Shown piece by piece: positions 26,306 through 35,554 of a stretch of 64,000 bases of DNA. Within the stretch, counting starts at the first letter, position 1; every line of letters begins with the position of its first letter. Both the position numbers and the translations under genes were made by a program. The stretch is from NCBI RefSeq assembly GCF_024385605.1, contig NZ_JANFOJ010000014.1, positions 1 through 64,000 on the forward strand. Direction: 5' to 3'. A model generated the notes under the pieces. That model did no database searches and was not told the DNA's origin. It saw only the letters and a list, made by a program, of their open reading frames with translations. This stretch comes from Sporolactobacillus sp. STSJ-5 (GTDB lineage: Bacteria; Bacillota; Bacilli; Bacillales; Sporolactobacillaceae).

Positions 26306-27157
26306 CTAATCAAAAAGGTCGTTCTTTTCTGTCTTCGTTAGTTCATGAATAATTGCATTAATTTGACCGCCGACAATAATCGTAATTGCGGTTAAATAAA
26401 ACCAAAGCATGAGAACAATAATTCCTCCAAGGGTACCGTACGTGGAGGCATAATTGCCGAAATAGCGAACATAGAAGGAAAAGCCATAAGAAACAACTTG
26501 CCAGCTGACTCCGGCAATCACCGCGCCGATCATCACTTCGTCCATTTTCAGCTTCATATTCGGTCCGAGCCGGTACAAAAAAGCAAAAATAATGATAATC
26601 ACGCAGAACGTGACCAGTGTGCTGATGACCGACCACATATCGGCAAACGTGTGGGAAAGACCGATATGGTTAAATAAAGTTCTCGCGACCCCAGCAGAAA
26701 TGACGTTGACTGCTAGGGTCATCGCTATGGCAAAAATCATCGCTACGGTAAAGCACATGGCAAGCAGCCGGATGAGAAAAAAAGAACGTGTTTCTTCAAC
26801 TTGATAAGCGCGATTCAACGTACGCATGAGCGCGTTAATTGCGCTCGAGGCAGGCCAAAGAGTGGCAATGACACCGACTGAGAGCAATCCGCCGCGTTTC
26901 GTAAATACACTGTCTAAGTTTTGATGGATCAGCGAAAGCACCTCTTTGGGCAGATAAGCGCCAAAAAGAGAAAACAGCTGGTCCTGATCAAGACCTAAAT
27001 ACGGAATGATTGCAAATAAAAAAATAAACAGCGGAAAAAGCGACAACAAGAAATAATATGCCAATGTTGCCGCTAAATCCGCCGTATGATCATCAATAAA
27101 ACGTCTACCCAGAAGTTTGGCGAAGAGAAGAATATCTCTGAGCTTCACTTTTCCCAC
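26306..27157 (-). CDS. yfkH: YihY/BrkB family membrane protein (YfkH)
   Basis: The 283-residue protein has six membrane segments and the family motifs HTADLAATLAYYFLLSLFP near residue 20 and RYFGNYASTYGTLGGIIVLMLWFY near 230-253. The family was once called RNase BN, but there is no good evidence for nuclease activity. The start is a GTG at 27157. It is the last of the yfkJ-yfkI-yfkH series, an order shared with B. subtilis. Confidence 0.88.
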   Translation of the reverse strand: MGKVKLRDILLFAKLLGRRFIDDHTADLAATLAYYFLLSLFPLFIFLFAIIPYLGLDQDQLFSLFGAYLPKEVLSLIHQNLDSVFTKRGGLLSVGVIATLWPASSAINALMRTLNRAYQVEETRSFFLIRLLAMCFTVAMIFAIAMTLAVNVISAGVARTLFNHIGLSHTFADMWSVISTLVTFCVIIIIFAFLYRLGPNMKLKMDEVMIGAVIAGVSWQVVSYGFSFYVRYFGNYASTYGTLGGIIVLMLWFYLTAITIIVGGQINAIIHELTKTEKNDLFD

Positions 27158-27198
27158 TTTTCCCCATCCCCGGTCTCTCTGTCCTCAACGGAATTCTG

Positions 27199-27744
27199 TT
27201 ATGAATGCCGATTTGGACGCGTATTCCTTCCGGTCTTGTCCTTCTGACCATACTGATGAATCGATTTGCTCTGATTGTTGGGCATTGTACCCGGATTTGG
27301 TACTGGTGCTTCATTTTCCAATCTCTGCAGCGCATCTGCTTCATTATCAATCAGTACAGGTTCTTGGTAATTGGCCATGTTTTTTCCGGATTGCTTGATT
27401 TTACCAGCCATCTCGGCAAGCTCACTTCCAATCTCCATCACGTACTGGTAGGTGTCGCTCGTACTCGTTCTTGCCTTTTCCACACGGTCGATCATTTGCT
27501 GGAAGTCGTCGGAAACTTCTCGTGCCAGGCCTTTAAGGCGTGTGCCTGTAACCTGCATATATTTGCCGACTTGATCCGGATGCTGATAAATAGTCCGAAT
27601 CAAATTGCCTCCGCCGGTCGCCGCATTCGATAGATGGTGACCCCAGACCGATCGTGTCTCGCGGCTCATCATTGACAAACCGCAGCCGACCAAGCCGCCG
27701 ATCAGCATGAATTTGCCCATTTGGCTTTTGCCATAAACACTCAT
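27199..27744 (-). CDS. Hypothetical protein in the yfkI position
   Basis: The 181-residue protein has one hydrophobic glycine-rich segment near the start (MGKFMLIGGLVGCGLSMMS) and then an amphipathic, charged tail with an asparagine-, glutamine- and proline-rich end. This recalls YtxH/YfkI-type small anchored proteins. I start it at 27744, with GAGGGGG upstream, and not at a TTG six codons earlier. It sits between yfkJ and yfkH, the place of yfkI in B. subtilis, but is longer than that protein. Function unknown. Confidence 0.65.
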   Translation of the reverse strand: MSVYGKSQMGKFMLIGGLVGCGLSMMSRETRSVWGHHLSNAATGGGNLIRTIYQHPDQVGKYMQVTGTRLKGLAREVSDDFQQMIDRVEKARTSTSDTYQYVMEIGSELAEMAGKIKQSGKNMANYQEPVLIDNEADALQRLENEAPVPNPGTMPNNQSKSIHQYGQKDKTGRNTRPNRHS

Positions 27745-27860
27745 CAGATTCTGCCCCCTCAAAGTAGGTAATCCTTAAAAGGATCACGTGAATAGTCTGC
27801 ACACACCTGTTCATTAATATGAGGGGCATTGCTTATTGCCTGCTGCTAAATAGTGGGGCT

Positions 27861-28325
27861 TTATCTGATTTGCCGGGCAAGCTCTTTAATTAACTGATCC
27901 GTTCCCCGATCAATCAGATCGTATACTTCATCAAAGCGGCCGGTATAATAAGGATCTGGAACATCCGCTTGAGGCTGATCATGAAGCAGGGTCATAAATC
28001 GGCTCACTTTAGATCTGTTTCGAGAATCAGCCATTTGAATCAGATCCTGCTCATTATTTCGATCCATGGCGATAATTCGGTCAAATCGTTGAAAATCTGC
28101 TTGATTTATTTGCCTTGCCTTGATTTGATCAAAGGGAATGGCCGCTGCCTCCAATTGTTTTTGTGTTCCGCGGTGCGGCGGATCACCAATATGCCAGTTG
28201 CCGGTTCCCGCAGAATCAACGCTAATTTTTTCGGACAATCCTGCTTTGTTAACCTTCATTCGTAATATGGCTTCAGCCATTGGTGAACGGCAAATATTGC
28301 CAAGACAAACAAAGAGCACACGCAT
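27861..28325 (-). CDS. yfkJ: Low-molecular-weight protein tyrosine phosphatase (YfkJ)
   Basis: A cytosolic phosphatase of 154 residues. The P-loop VCLGNICRSP contains catalytic C7 and R13, and DPYYTGRFDEVYD near 118 gives the general-acid aspartate. It corresponds to B. subtilis YfkJ, which dephosphorylates phosphotyrosine and phosphoarginine model substrates. First gene of the yfkJIH run. Confidence 0.92.
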   Translation of the reverse strand: MRVLFVCLGNICRSPMAEAILRMKVNKAGLSEKISVDSAGTGNWHIGDPPHRGTQKQLEAAAIPFDQIKARQINQADFQRFDRIIAMDRNNEQDLIQMADSRNRSKVSRFMTLLHDQPQADVPDPYYTGRFDEVYDLIDRGTDQLIKELARQIR

Positions 28326-28445
28326 TGGTCTTTTCTCCTTAATGAATTCCTATTTATAATCATATCAATAAAGTCAGGAAACAACAAAATTTGAGTGCAC
28401 ATCATTATGCTACAATTGGTTGCAGTATGAGAAAGAGGGGAAAAA

Positions 28446-30233
28446 ATGAACACATTGAATCAAAAGTGGGAGCTTGACACCATTTTTAAAGGCGGTGCAT
28501 CATCTGCTCCATTCCGCACTTTTTTAGATGATCTTCAACAAGCCATTTCTTCATTTAAAAATGAATTGGAGGCAAGAAAAGAACCCTATACGGTTCAAGA
28601 TGCCGAAGCATTCACTGCAATGATCAAAAAATACGAGACATTGTGTAAACAATTTAATGAAGGTTCTGCTTATGTAGAATGTTTAACTGCTCAAAACATT
28701 AAAGATGCCAAGGCTGCCCAAGCAAATAATCGGATGCAAAGCCTCGGGGCTGAATTAGATGCCTCTAGCAGCATTCTGGAAAATTTGCTGCGCCAAATTT
28801 CAGACAGTAATTTTAACGGACTTATTGAAAATGGAGTCCTAAAAGAAATGCAATTTGCACTCCGGGAAAAACGTGAACTTTCTCGGAAGAAGCTAGGATC
28901 AGATCAAGAGCAGCTGATTAGCGGCCTTGCCGTTGACGGCTATCACGCATGGGAAGATCTCTATTACAGTCTGGTTGGAAAAATGGAAATCAAGCTCATC
29001 CGCAATGGGAAAGAAGAAACCTTGTCCGTCAGCCAGGCAAACAATCTGCTGGATGATCCGGATCGAACGGTAAGACAAGCGGCATTCAATGCATTGGAGT
29101 CGGCATGGTCTGAACATGCCGATCTTTTCGCTGCCGCCTTAAACCATATCGCAGGATTCCGGATTGCCGCTTATAAAGCGCGCGGCTGGGAATCCTTTCT
29201 TGATGAACCGCTCGACTACAATCGAATGCAGGCACAGACGCTGTCAACGATGTGGTCGGTCATTGATCGCTATAAGCCGAAGCTTGCACAATTTATGCAG
29301 CGCAAAGCCGAATTGCTTAACCTTGAGAAGCTGTCATGGTTTGATGTCGACGCTCCGCTCAATAAAAATAGTGAAAAATTGACCTATGAGGATGTAGCGG
29401 ATTTTATCATCAAGCATTTTGGCTCATTTAATCCGAACATGGCATCGTTCGCAAAAAAAGCCTTGGAAAATCGCTGGATTGAAGCAGAAAATCGAGCAAA
29501 TAAGCGTCCTGGCGGTTTCTGCACCAATTTTCCAATTGCAGGGCAGTCGCGCATCTTCATGACATTCAGCGGAACCGCCTCAAACCGATCGACGCTCGCA
29601 CACGAATTAGGGCATGCCTACCATCAATCCTTAATGAATGAACTGCCCTATTTGTCACAGGACTACGCAATGAACGTTGCCGAAACAGCCTCCACCTTTT
29701 CCGAAATGATCGTCAGCGACGCTGCACAAGCTGCTGCCAAAACAAAAGAAGAAAAAATTACATTCTTATCCGACAAATTAGAGCGCTGCGTCGCGCTGCT
29801 CATGAATATCCATGCACGTTTTCTGTTTGAAACACGATTTTATGATGAACGTAAAAAAGGAACAGTCTCAGTGGAACGCTTGAATCAGCTGATGAGTGAT
29901 GCAGAGCGTGAAGCCTATCATGATACATTGGACGTTTACCATCCGACTTTTTGGGCGTCCAAGCTTCACTTCTATATCACCAACTGGCCGTTTTACAATT
30001 TCCCATATACCTTTGGCTTCCTATTCAGTACAGGAATCTATGTTCAAGCACTCCGGGAAGGTCCGTCATTCGCAGGAAAATATGATGCTCTTTTGCGTGA
30101 TACCGGCAGAATGACGACGGAACAGCTTGCCGAGCGCTACCTTGGGGTTGATTTAACGGAACCGGACTTCTGGTCATCAGCACTGGACTACCTCATGCGC
30201 GATGTTGATGAATTTTTGGAACTGACAAAATAA
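28446..30233 (+). CDS. pepF: M3 family oligoendopeptidase (PepF-like)
   Basis: A cytosolic zinc metallopeptidase that cleaves short peptides. The 595-residue protein has the zinc motif HELGH (386-390) in STLAHELGHAYHQSL, a downstream glutamate in NVAETASTFSEM, and the C-terminal tyrosine-rich region typical of M3 peptidases (YNFPYTFGFLFS). Length matches PepF. AGAGGGG lies before the ATG. It is divergent from yfkJ. Confidence 0.9.
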   Translation: MNTLNQKWELDTIFKGGASSAPFRTFLDDLQQAISSFKNELEARKEPYTVQDAEAFTAMIKKYETLCKQFNEGSAYVECLTAQNIKDAKAAQANNRMQSLGAELDASSSILENLLRQISDSNFNGLIENGVLKEMQFALREKRELSRKKLGSDQEQLISGLAVDGYHAWEDLYYSLVGKMEIKLIRNGKEETLSVSQANNLLDDPDRTVRQAAFNALESAWSEHADLFAAALNHIAGFRIAAYKARGWESFLDEPLDYNRMQAQTLSTMWSVIDRYKPKLAQFMQRKAELLNLEKLSWFDVDAPLNKNSEKLTYEDVADFIIKHFGSFNPNMASFAKKALENRWIEAENRANKRPGGFCTNFPIAGQSRIFMTFSGTASNRSTLAHELGHAYHQSLMNELPYLSQDYAMNVAETASTFSEMIVSDAAQAAAKTKEEKITFLSDKLERCVALLMNIHARFLFETRFYDERKKGTVSVERLNQLMSDAEREAYHDTLDVYHPTFWASKLHFYITNWPFYNFPYTFGFLFSTGIYVQALREGPSFAGKYDALLRDTGRMTTEQLAERYLGVDLTEPDFWSSALDYLMRDVDEFLELTK

Positions 30234-30272
30234 TCGCCACCCACCCTCAAGCAGCTGATAAAAGGTTAATCA

Positions 30273-30301
30273 TAGACAGAATAGCCTTTTGAATGTAAAA
30301 T
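30273..30301 (+). promoter_or_regulatory. Promoter of the VIT1-type gene
   Basis: TAGACA (30273-30278), a 17-base spacer and TAAAAT (30296-30301). The distance from the -10 element to the PerR-like box (20 bases) is identical to that at the metal ATPase gene. Confidence 0.6.
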
Positions 30302-30315
30302 AAAAGCAACGACAA

Positions 30316-30330
30316 ATAATAATCATTTTA
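30316..30330. promoter_or_regulatory. PerR-like box upstream of the VIT1-type gene
   Basis: TAATAATCATTTTAA matches the PerR palindrome at 12 of 14 defined positions and fits a Fur box less well. Position relative to the promoter is the same as at 24105-24119. Confidence 0.6.
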
Positions 30331-30339
30331 ATTTTCAAG

Positions 30340-30412
30340 CATGCTGTCATCCCCTTTCGGATGGCAGCATGTTCCGTTTTCAGGGTTATGAAGATGATTA
30401 CTATTCTCAATT
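30340..30412 (+). ncRNA. Conserved leader element, copy 2
   Basis: CATGCTGTCATCC (30340-30352) pairs with GGATGGCAGCATG (30359-30371) around a six-base loop, followed 21 bases later by GATGATTACTATTCTCAATT (30393-30412). Compared with copy 1, the lower stem ATGCTGTC/GGCAGCAT and its U-G pair are identical. The upper stem differs with both arms changed (CGCT:AGCG versus ATCC:GGAT), so pairing is maintained. Confidence 0.55.
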
Positions 30413-30454
30413 GCAATCAATTTTTTCATTTTACTTCATGAGGTGAGGGCTATA

Positions 30455-31135
30455 ATGATGAATCATACAGCAAAAGGAATGAATCAGAAATTGAATGTGC
30501 TTCGTGCCGGTGTTCTCGGTGCGAATGACGGTATTGTATCGACCGCCGGCATCGTCATCGGTGTCGCAGGCGCGACGACGGATACCATGACACTAATGAT
30601 CTCCGGACTAGCAGGCATGGTTGCCGGCGCGCTGTCCATGGGCGGAGGTGAGTATGTTTCGGTAAGCACGCAAAAGGATACGGAAAAAGCAGTGGTCGAG
30701 GCCGAAAAAATCAAGATCAGGGACAACTATGACGGTGAAGTCGATGAACTCGCTCAAATCTATATAAAAAATGGATTGTCTGTCGATTTATCGAAGAAAG
30801 TAGCTGTTGAACTAATGACCAAGGATGCGATCGGTGCCCACGCCGCTGCCGAACTTGGCGTAAATCCGAATGAATATGTCAATCCGTGGCAGGCTGCTTT
30901 TTCATCGATGATTTCGTTCTCCATCGGTGCATTTCTTCCCTTATTGTCTATTTTGCTCTTACCTGAATCCGTGCGTGTTCTCTTTACGTTTATCACGGTG
31001 CTTCTTGCACTTGGCTTGACCGGCTTTGTCAGCGCACAATTAGGCGGTGCTCCGAAGCGTCCGGCCGTCATTCGAAACATCTTAGTCGGAGCAATGACAA
31101 TGGCCATCACCTATACTGTCGGCAATCTTTTGTGA
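30455..31135 (+). CDS. VIT1/CCC1 family iron or manganese transporter
   Basis: The 226-residue protein has five membrane segments and the family motifs LGANDGIVSTAGIVIGVAGA, GLAGMVAGALSMGGGEYVS and, after a charged cytoplasmic loop, a C-terminal membrane half. VIT1/CCC1 proteins move Fe(II) or Mn(II) out of the cytosol (across the cell membrane in bacteria). I use the ATG at 30455 with GAGGTGAGG upstream; the next codon is also ATG. The shared leader with the PfeT-like gene suggests both respond to the same metal or peroxide signal. Confidence 0.87.
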   Translation: MMNHTAKGMNQKLNVLRAGVLGANDGIVSTAGIVIGVAGATTDTMTLMISGLAGMVAGALSMGGGEYVSVSTQKDTEKAVVEAEKIKIRDNYDGEVDELAQIYIKNGLSVDLSKKVAVELMTKDAIGAHAAAELGVNPNEYVNPWQAAFSSMISFSIGAFLPLLSILLLPESVRVLFTFITVLLALGLTGFVSAQLGGAPKRPAVIRNILVGAMTMAITYTVGNLL

Positions 31136-31208
31136 AACGCATTACCCCATGTGGCCGGTATCAATGTGTGAACCTGGAATCCGCTTCGCCGATTCTAAGT
31201 ATTTCAGT

Positions 31209-31242
31209 TATAATGTTCTATATATATCGGGACGGAACATAT
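31209..31242 (+). promoter_or_regulatory. Promoter -10 element and inverted repeat upstream of adeC
   Basis: A TATAAT at 31209-31214 overlaps an inverted repeat ATGTTC (31213-31218) with GAACAT (31235-31240), 16 bases apart. The arms face opposite to the usual PurR box arrangement, so I do not call it a PurR site, but it could bind a regulator of purine use. Confidence 0.35.
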
Positions 31243-31258
31243 AGAGAGGGGATCATGA

Positions 31259-32998
31259 ATGTTGCAATTAAATAAAGATCAGTTAATTCATCAGATCCGT
31301 ACGGCCTCAAAGAAGGAACCTGCGGATTTAGTCATAAAAAATGGAAAAGTGATTGATGTATTCAGCGGCGAACTATTAGAAACAGATGTTGCGATTACAG
31401 ACGGAATGATTATCGGGCTTGGCGACTACGAAGGGAAAGAAATAATCGATGCCCAGGGAAGGTTTATCAGCCCCGCTCTTATTGATGCTCATGTACACAT
31501 TGAGTCATCACTACTGACACCGGGCGCTTTTTCCGATGTTCTTGCCGCACATGGCGTCACAGCCGCGATCACTGATCCGCATGAAATTGCCAACGTACTC
31601 GGTGCAAACGGCATCCGGTTCATGCTGGAACGTGCGCAAGAAAGCAGCATTGATCTCTACTTCATGCTGCCCTCTTCAGTACCGGCAACCTCATTTGAAC
31701 ACAACGGTGCAACACTCGAAGCTGATGATCTGGAACCGCTTTTTCAGTATGACAATGTGCTTGGCCTTGCCGAAGTCATGGATTTTCCTGCGGTCTTGAA
31801 TGCCGATGAGAGAATGGTTGCTAAACTTGCCATGACGCAGAAACACAGCTGGCGCATAGACGGTCACGCTGCAGGTCTGAATGCACAGGACATCAATGTG
31901 TATAAAGCAGCCGGTATTCGTACCGATCATGAATGCATCAACGTTGATGAGGCAAAGGATCGGCTCTCGCGCGGACTTTACGTTATGATTCGCCAAGGCA
32001 CAGTCGCTAAAGACCTGCCGCAGCTGGTTCCGCTTGTCAATGAAACCAACAGCCGCCGCTTCCTCTTCTGTACGGATGACAAATATCCTGACGACCTGAT
32101 ACAAGAAGGCAGTGTCGATTATAATGTGCGTCTGGCGATTGAACATGGCTTGGACCCGATCACCTGTATCAAGATGGCCTCGTTAAACGCTGCCGAATGC
32201 TATGGATTCCGTGAAAAAGGCGCTGTTGCCCCAGGTTATGAGGCTAATTTTCTGCTTCTTGACGACTTAAAACAGTTTTCCATTCAGCAGGTCTACGCCC
32301 ATGGGAAGCTTGTCGCTGAGCAAGGGCATGCTGTTCAAGAACATACAAATTCTTCCATAAAGGCAGAGAAGCATCCGCTCACATGGCCGGAGCTTTCACC
32401 AAGTAATTTTGCCATTCCACTCGGATCTGCACAAAAAGCGCACGTCATTGAGATTATTCCGAACAGCCTTGTGACTCGCGATCTGGTTGAAAAGGTATCG
32501 GTCAAAAACGGCTGCTTCGCATGTTCACCGGACAGCGATCATTTAAAATTGGCCGTTATCGAACGGCACAATGGCCTAGGTACCATTGGTTTGGCGATTG
32601 TTAAAGGATTTGAGATGAAATCCGGTGCCATGGCAACAACGATCGCACATGATTCACATAACTTAGTCGTCACCGGATGCAGCGACGCGGACATGATTGT
32701 TGCAGCGGAACGATTGAGAGAAATAGACGGAGGTATGGTTGTCGTCAATGACGGCAAAGTGCTTGCCGAACTCGCCCTGCCGATCGCGGGATTAATGACT
32801 GATACGCCGGCAGCAAAGGTAGCTCAGACTTTAAAAAACTTAAGACAAGCAGCAACCTCACTTGGCGTTTCCGAATCGTTCAACCCTTTTCTGACCCTTT
32901 CATTTCTCAGTCTGCCTGTTATTCCGGATTTGAAGCTTACAGATACGGGATTGTTTGATGTGCGCTCGTTTCAGCATATTCCCGTATCTGCAGAATAA
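31259..32998 (+). CDS. adeC: Adenine deaminase
   Basis: This amidohydrolase converts adenine to hypoxanthine and ammonia. The 579-residue protein has the metal motif DAHVHIESSLLTPG, a conserved EVMDFPAV, DGHAAGLN, DHECINVDEA, CTDDKYPDDL, and the C-terminal segment HNLVVTGCSDADM. All are characteristic of bacterial AdeC (about 580 residues). AGAGGGG lies eight bases before the ATG. It is followed by the rsmF-like gene on the same strand. Confidence 0.93.
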   Translation: MLQLNKDQLIHQIRTASKKEPADLVIKNGKVIDVFSGELLETDVAITDGMIIGLGDYEGKEIIDAQGRFISPALIDAHVHIESSLLTPGAFSDVLAAHGVTAAITDPHEIANVLGANGIRFMLERAQESSIDLYFMLPSSVPATSFEHNGATLEADDLEPLFQYDNVLGLAEVMDFPAVLNADERMVAKLAMTQKHSWRIDGHAAGLNAQDINVYKAAGIRTDHECINVDEAKDRLSRGLYVMIRQGTVAKDLPQLVPLVNETNSRRFLFCTDDKYPDDLIQEGSVDYNVRLAIEHGLDPITCIKMASLNAAECYGFREKGAVAPGYEANFLLLDDLKQFSIQQVYAHGKLVAEQGHAVQEHTNSSIKAEKHPLTWPELSPSNFAIPLGSAQKAHVIEIIPNSLVTRDLVEKVSVKNGCFACSPDSDHLKLAVIERHNGLGTIGLAIVKGFEMKSGAMATTIAHDSHNLVVTGCSDADMIVAAERLREIDGGMVVVNDGKVLAELALPIAGLMTDTPAAKVAQTLKNLRQAATSLGVSESFNPFLTLSFLSLPVIPDLKLTDTGLFDVRSFQHIPVSAE

Positions 32999-33030
32999 CG
33001 GAGAGACGTTTCTAACAAGGAGGATTTTTC

Positions 33031-34410
33031 TTGATTGATTTACCGGAAAATTTTACAAACAAAATGAGCGAGCTATTGGGAACGAATGAAGCGCACGCCT
33101 TTTTTGAAACCTATAATCATCATCGAGCGTTCGGCTTGCGCGCCAACCCATTAAAAATCAGTTCGAATGTACTAGCAAAAAGCACACCATTCCTGCTCGA
33201 GCAGATTCCGTTTTGCCCGAATGGTTTTTATTATAAAGAATCGGACGCACCCGGAAAGCACCCCTTTCATCAAGCCGGTGTTTACTACATTCAGGAACCA
33301 AGTGCAATGTTTGTTGCACAGACACTCAATCCCCAACCCGGAGAACGTGTGCTCGATCTATGTGCCGCTCCCGGCGGAAAATCAACGCAGCTGGCTGGCA
33401 TAATGAACAATACGGGTCTATTGATCTCGAATGAACCCTATCCGAAGAGAGCAAGAATACTTTCTGAGAATATTGAACGAATGGGCGTTGCCAACGCCAT
33501 AATTACGAATGAAATGCCTGAGCGTTTGGCTCATTATTTCCCGGGCTATTTTGACAAAATTCTCGTTGATGCTCCGTGCTCCGGTGAAGGAATGTTTCGA
33601 AAAGATCCGGAAGCCATGCAGTATTGGAGTCCGCAGCATGTCGCAGAATGTGCGAGTCTACAAGCACAGATTCTGGAACAAGCCTATGTCATGCTGCGTA
33701 CTGATGGCATTCTCGTTTATTCAACCTGCACCTTTTCACCAGAAGAGGATGAACAAATGATTGATGCCTTTCTTGAAAAGCATCCTGATCTTGAACTTTT
33801 ACCGATTGATAAAACAGCTGGTGTAGCTGACGGCCGTCCGGAATGGTCGGATACCAAAAGATCTGAACTATCCAGAACGGCCAGGTTGTGGCCGCATAAG
33901 CTGCGCGGTGAAGGTCATTTTGCCGCTAAGCTATGCAAGCGTGGGGATGCTTCAACGTGCAAACAGTCGACAGCCTCATCTGTCAAAGAGAATTTGTTAA
34001 AGGACTACCGAGTATTCGAGAACAGCACGTTGACCAAGAAATTAACCGGACTTTTTCATTTTATCGGCAACCAGCTCTTTTTACTTCCTGATGGCTGTCC
34101 AAACATTGACAAGTTGAAAATTGTTCGAGCTGGCCTGCATTTAGGCGAGCAGAAGAAGAATCGTTTTGAGCCCAATCACGCGCTTGCGCTCGCACTGTCT
34201 GTAGAATCATTTAACAACCAAATGCCGTTAACTTATTCGGGTAAAGAGTGGGATCAATATCTTCGCGGTGAAACATTGCCCTTAAATGACAGCCGCAAGG
34301 GCTGGACTGTTGTAACGATTGACGGATTTCCACTGGGCTGGGGAAAAGCAGCTGCAGGAACCTTGAAAAATTTCTACCCGAAAGGCTTGCGCCGAAGAGG
34401 ATTGAAATAA
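33031..34410 (+). CDS. rsmF: RsmF-type 16S rRNA m5C methyltransferase
   Basis: A SAM-dependent NOL1/NOP2/Sun-family RNA methyltransferase. The 459-residue protein has VLDLCAAPGGKSTQLA (SAM site), the DAPCSGEGMF motif with C183, and the YSTCTFSPEEDE motif with the second cysteine. A C-terminal RsmF-like domain ends GKAAAGTLKNFYPKGLRRR. The start is a TTG at 33031 with a clear AAGGAGG seven bases upstream. RsmF methylates C1407 of 16S rRNA in E. coli; the exact target here is inferred. Confidence 0.88.
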   Translation: MIDLPENFTNKMSELLGTNEAHAFFETYNHHRAFGLRANPLKISSNVLAKSTPFLLEQIPFCPNGFYYKESDAPGKHPFHQAGVYYIQEPSAMFVAQTLNPQPGERVLDLCAAPGGKSTQLAGIMNNTGLLISNEPYPKRARILSENIERMGVANAIITNEMPERLAHYFPGYFDKILVDAPCSGEGMFRKDPEAMQYWSPQHVAECASLQAQILEQAYVMLRTDGILVYSTCTFSPEEDEQMIDAFLEKHPDLELLPIDKTAGVADGRPEWSDTKRSELSRTARLWPHKLRGEGHFAAKLCKRGDASTCKQSTASSVKENLLKDYRVFENSTLTKKLTGLFHFIGNQLFLLPDGCPNIDKLKIVRAGLHLGEQKKNRFEPNHALALALSVESFNNQMPLTYSGKEWDQYLRGETLPLNDSRKGWTVVTIDGFPLGWGKAAAGTLKNFYPKGLRRRGLK

Positions 34411-34434
34411 TAACTGTGTAAGGGGTTGAACGAT

Positions 34435-35307
34435 TTGTCTGTATTAAAAAGCGGAGATACGGTTGGTTTGATTTCGTGTTCGGATGGAATCTGCCGTGAT
34501 GATCATTCAGTCTTAAACAAAATAGAACAACAATTGAATCAACTGGGTCTAAAAGTCAAGATTGCTGAAACTATTTATCGCGGTGCACATTCACCCTTCA
34601 GCGGATCTCCTCAGCTTCGTGCTTCTGAACTTCTTCGCCTATTTCGCGATTCAGAAATCAAAGCTGTATTTGACGTGTCGGGAGGCGACAGTGCCAATCA
34701 GATTTTGCCCTTTCTTGATTTCGATACCATTCGCGAAACAGCTGTTCCGTTTGTAGGTATCAGCGATTTATCCGTGATCAATAATGCGATTTATGCCAGA
34801 ACGGGATTGCCAGCCTATCATTATCGCATTAAAAACCTTGCCGGCGGATTTGCCGAAACGCAGCGCACCATCTTTGAACACGCCTTTATGGGTAATGCAT
34901 CAGTTCCGACCTTTAACGTGCGATGGTTACGCGGCAATCAGATGTCAGGCATTGTTATTGGCGGCAACATTCGTTGTTTTCTAAAGCTTGCAGGTACGAA
35001 CTTTCTTCCTGATCCTGCCGGCAAAATCATTTTTCTGGAAGCGCTCGGAGGCGGCTCTGCACGTATGGCTTCACTTCTTGCTCAGCTCGATCAATTATCA
35101 TTCTTTAACGAGTGCTCGGGTGTATTACTTGGCACATTTTCTGCCATGCAGGCAAAATCATCTGAGCCTTCAATTGAACAGCTCGTGCTTGAAATCACTG
35201 AACGCTGTCACTTGCCGTTAGCAAAGACCGAGCAGCTCGGTCATGGTGAAGATGCCCACTCCCTGCCGATCGGTCTGCCCATGAGGTTTGTTGAAACTAG
35301 ACAGTGA
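34435..35307 (+). CDS. LD-carboxypeptidase / MccF-like serine peptidase (S66)
   Basis: A serine peptidase family S66 protein of 290 residues, probably cytosolic. The nucleophile serine lies in VGISDLSVI, the glutamate of the triad probably in FLEALGGGSARM, and the histidine in LGHGEDAHSLPIG. Members recycle murein tetrapeptides or cleave microcin C-type compounds (MccF). I prefer the TTG at 34435, eight bases behind AAGGGG; a TTG at 34426 is too close to that site. Directly downstream of the rsmF-like gene, likely one transcript. Confidence 0.82.
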   Translation: MSVLKSGDTVGLISCSDGICRDDHSVLNKIEQQLNQLGLKVKIAETIYRGAHSPFSGSPQLRASELLRLFRDSEIKAVFDVSGGDSANQILPFLDFDTIRETAVPFVGISDLSVINNAIYARTGLPAYHYRIKNLAGGFAETQRTIFEHAFMGNASVPTFNVRWLRGNQMSGIVIGGNIRCFLKLAGTNFLPDPAGKIIFLEALGGGSARMASLLAQLDQLSFFNECSGVLLGTFSAMQAKSSEPSIEQLVLEITERCHLPLAKTEQLGHGEDAHSLPIGLPMRFVETRQ

Positions 35308-35330
35308 GATGGTGAAATTTCCAACTCACT
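35303..35330 (+). terminator. Hairpin at the end of the S66 peptidase gene
   Basis: AGTGAG-A-TGG (35303-35312) pairs with CCA-A-CTCACT (35321-35330). Only a weak T-rich stretch follows, so termination may be partial. Confidence 0.45.
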
Positions 35331-35403
35331 TGTTATATAAGGATACTCAATTAAGAAGAGCCTGCAGCTCAAAAAGATAATAACGGAGAGGGGTTGGAAA
35401 ACT

Positions 35404-35554
35404 TTGACTGAGGCAAAATCAAAACAGTACTTCTCCGTATTGTGCGGAGCAAGTTGATCAATTCTATGTATTCATTAGGTTTGTAAAAGAAGGAAGTTAT
35501 CGCAGTGCGACGCATGGTATTAATTTATTAAATCAAATTGTTAAGGAAATATAA
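35404..35554 (+). pseudogene. Possible frameshifted small gene
   Basis: GGAGAGGGG is followed nine bases later by a TTG opening an 18-codon frame (LTEAKSKQYFSVL...) that stops at 35457. A +1 shift near 35440 would continue in CAEQVDQFYVFIRFVKEGSY and end at 35554 after about 50 residues. The second half looks protein-like. I do not recognise the product; it may be a decayed or small gene, or chance. Confidence 0.3.

Noticed and set aside
31209-31242. PurR box upstream of adenine deaminase
   Set aside because: The ATGTTC and GAACAT arms face the wrong way relative to known PurR box pairs.
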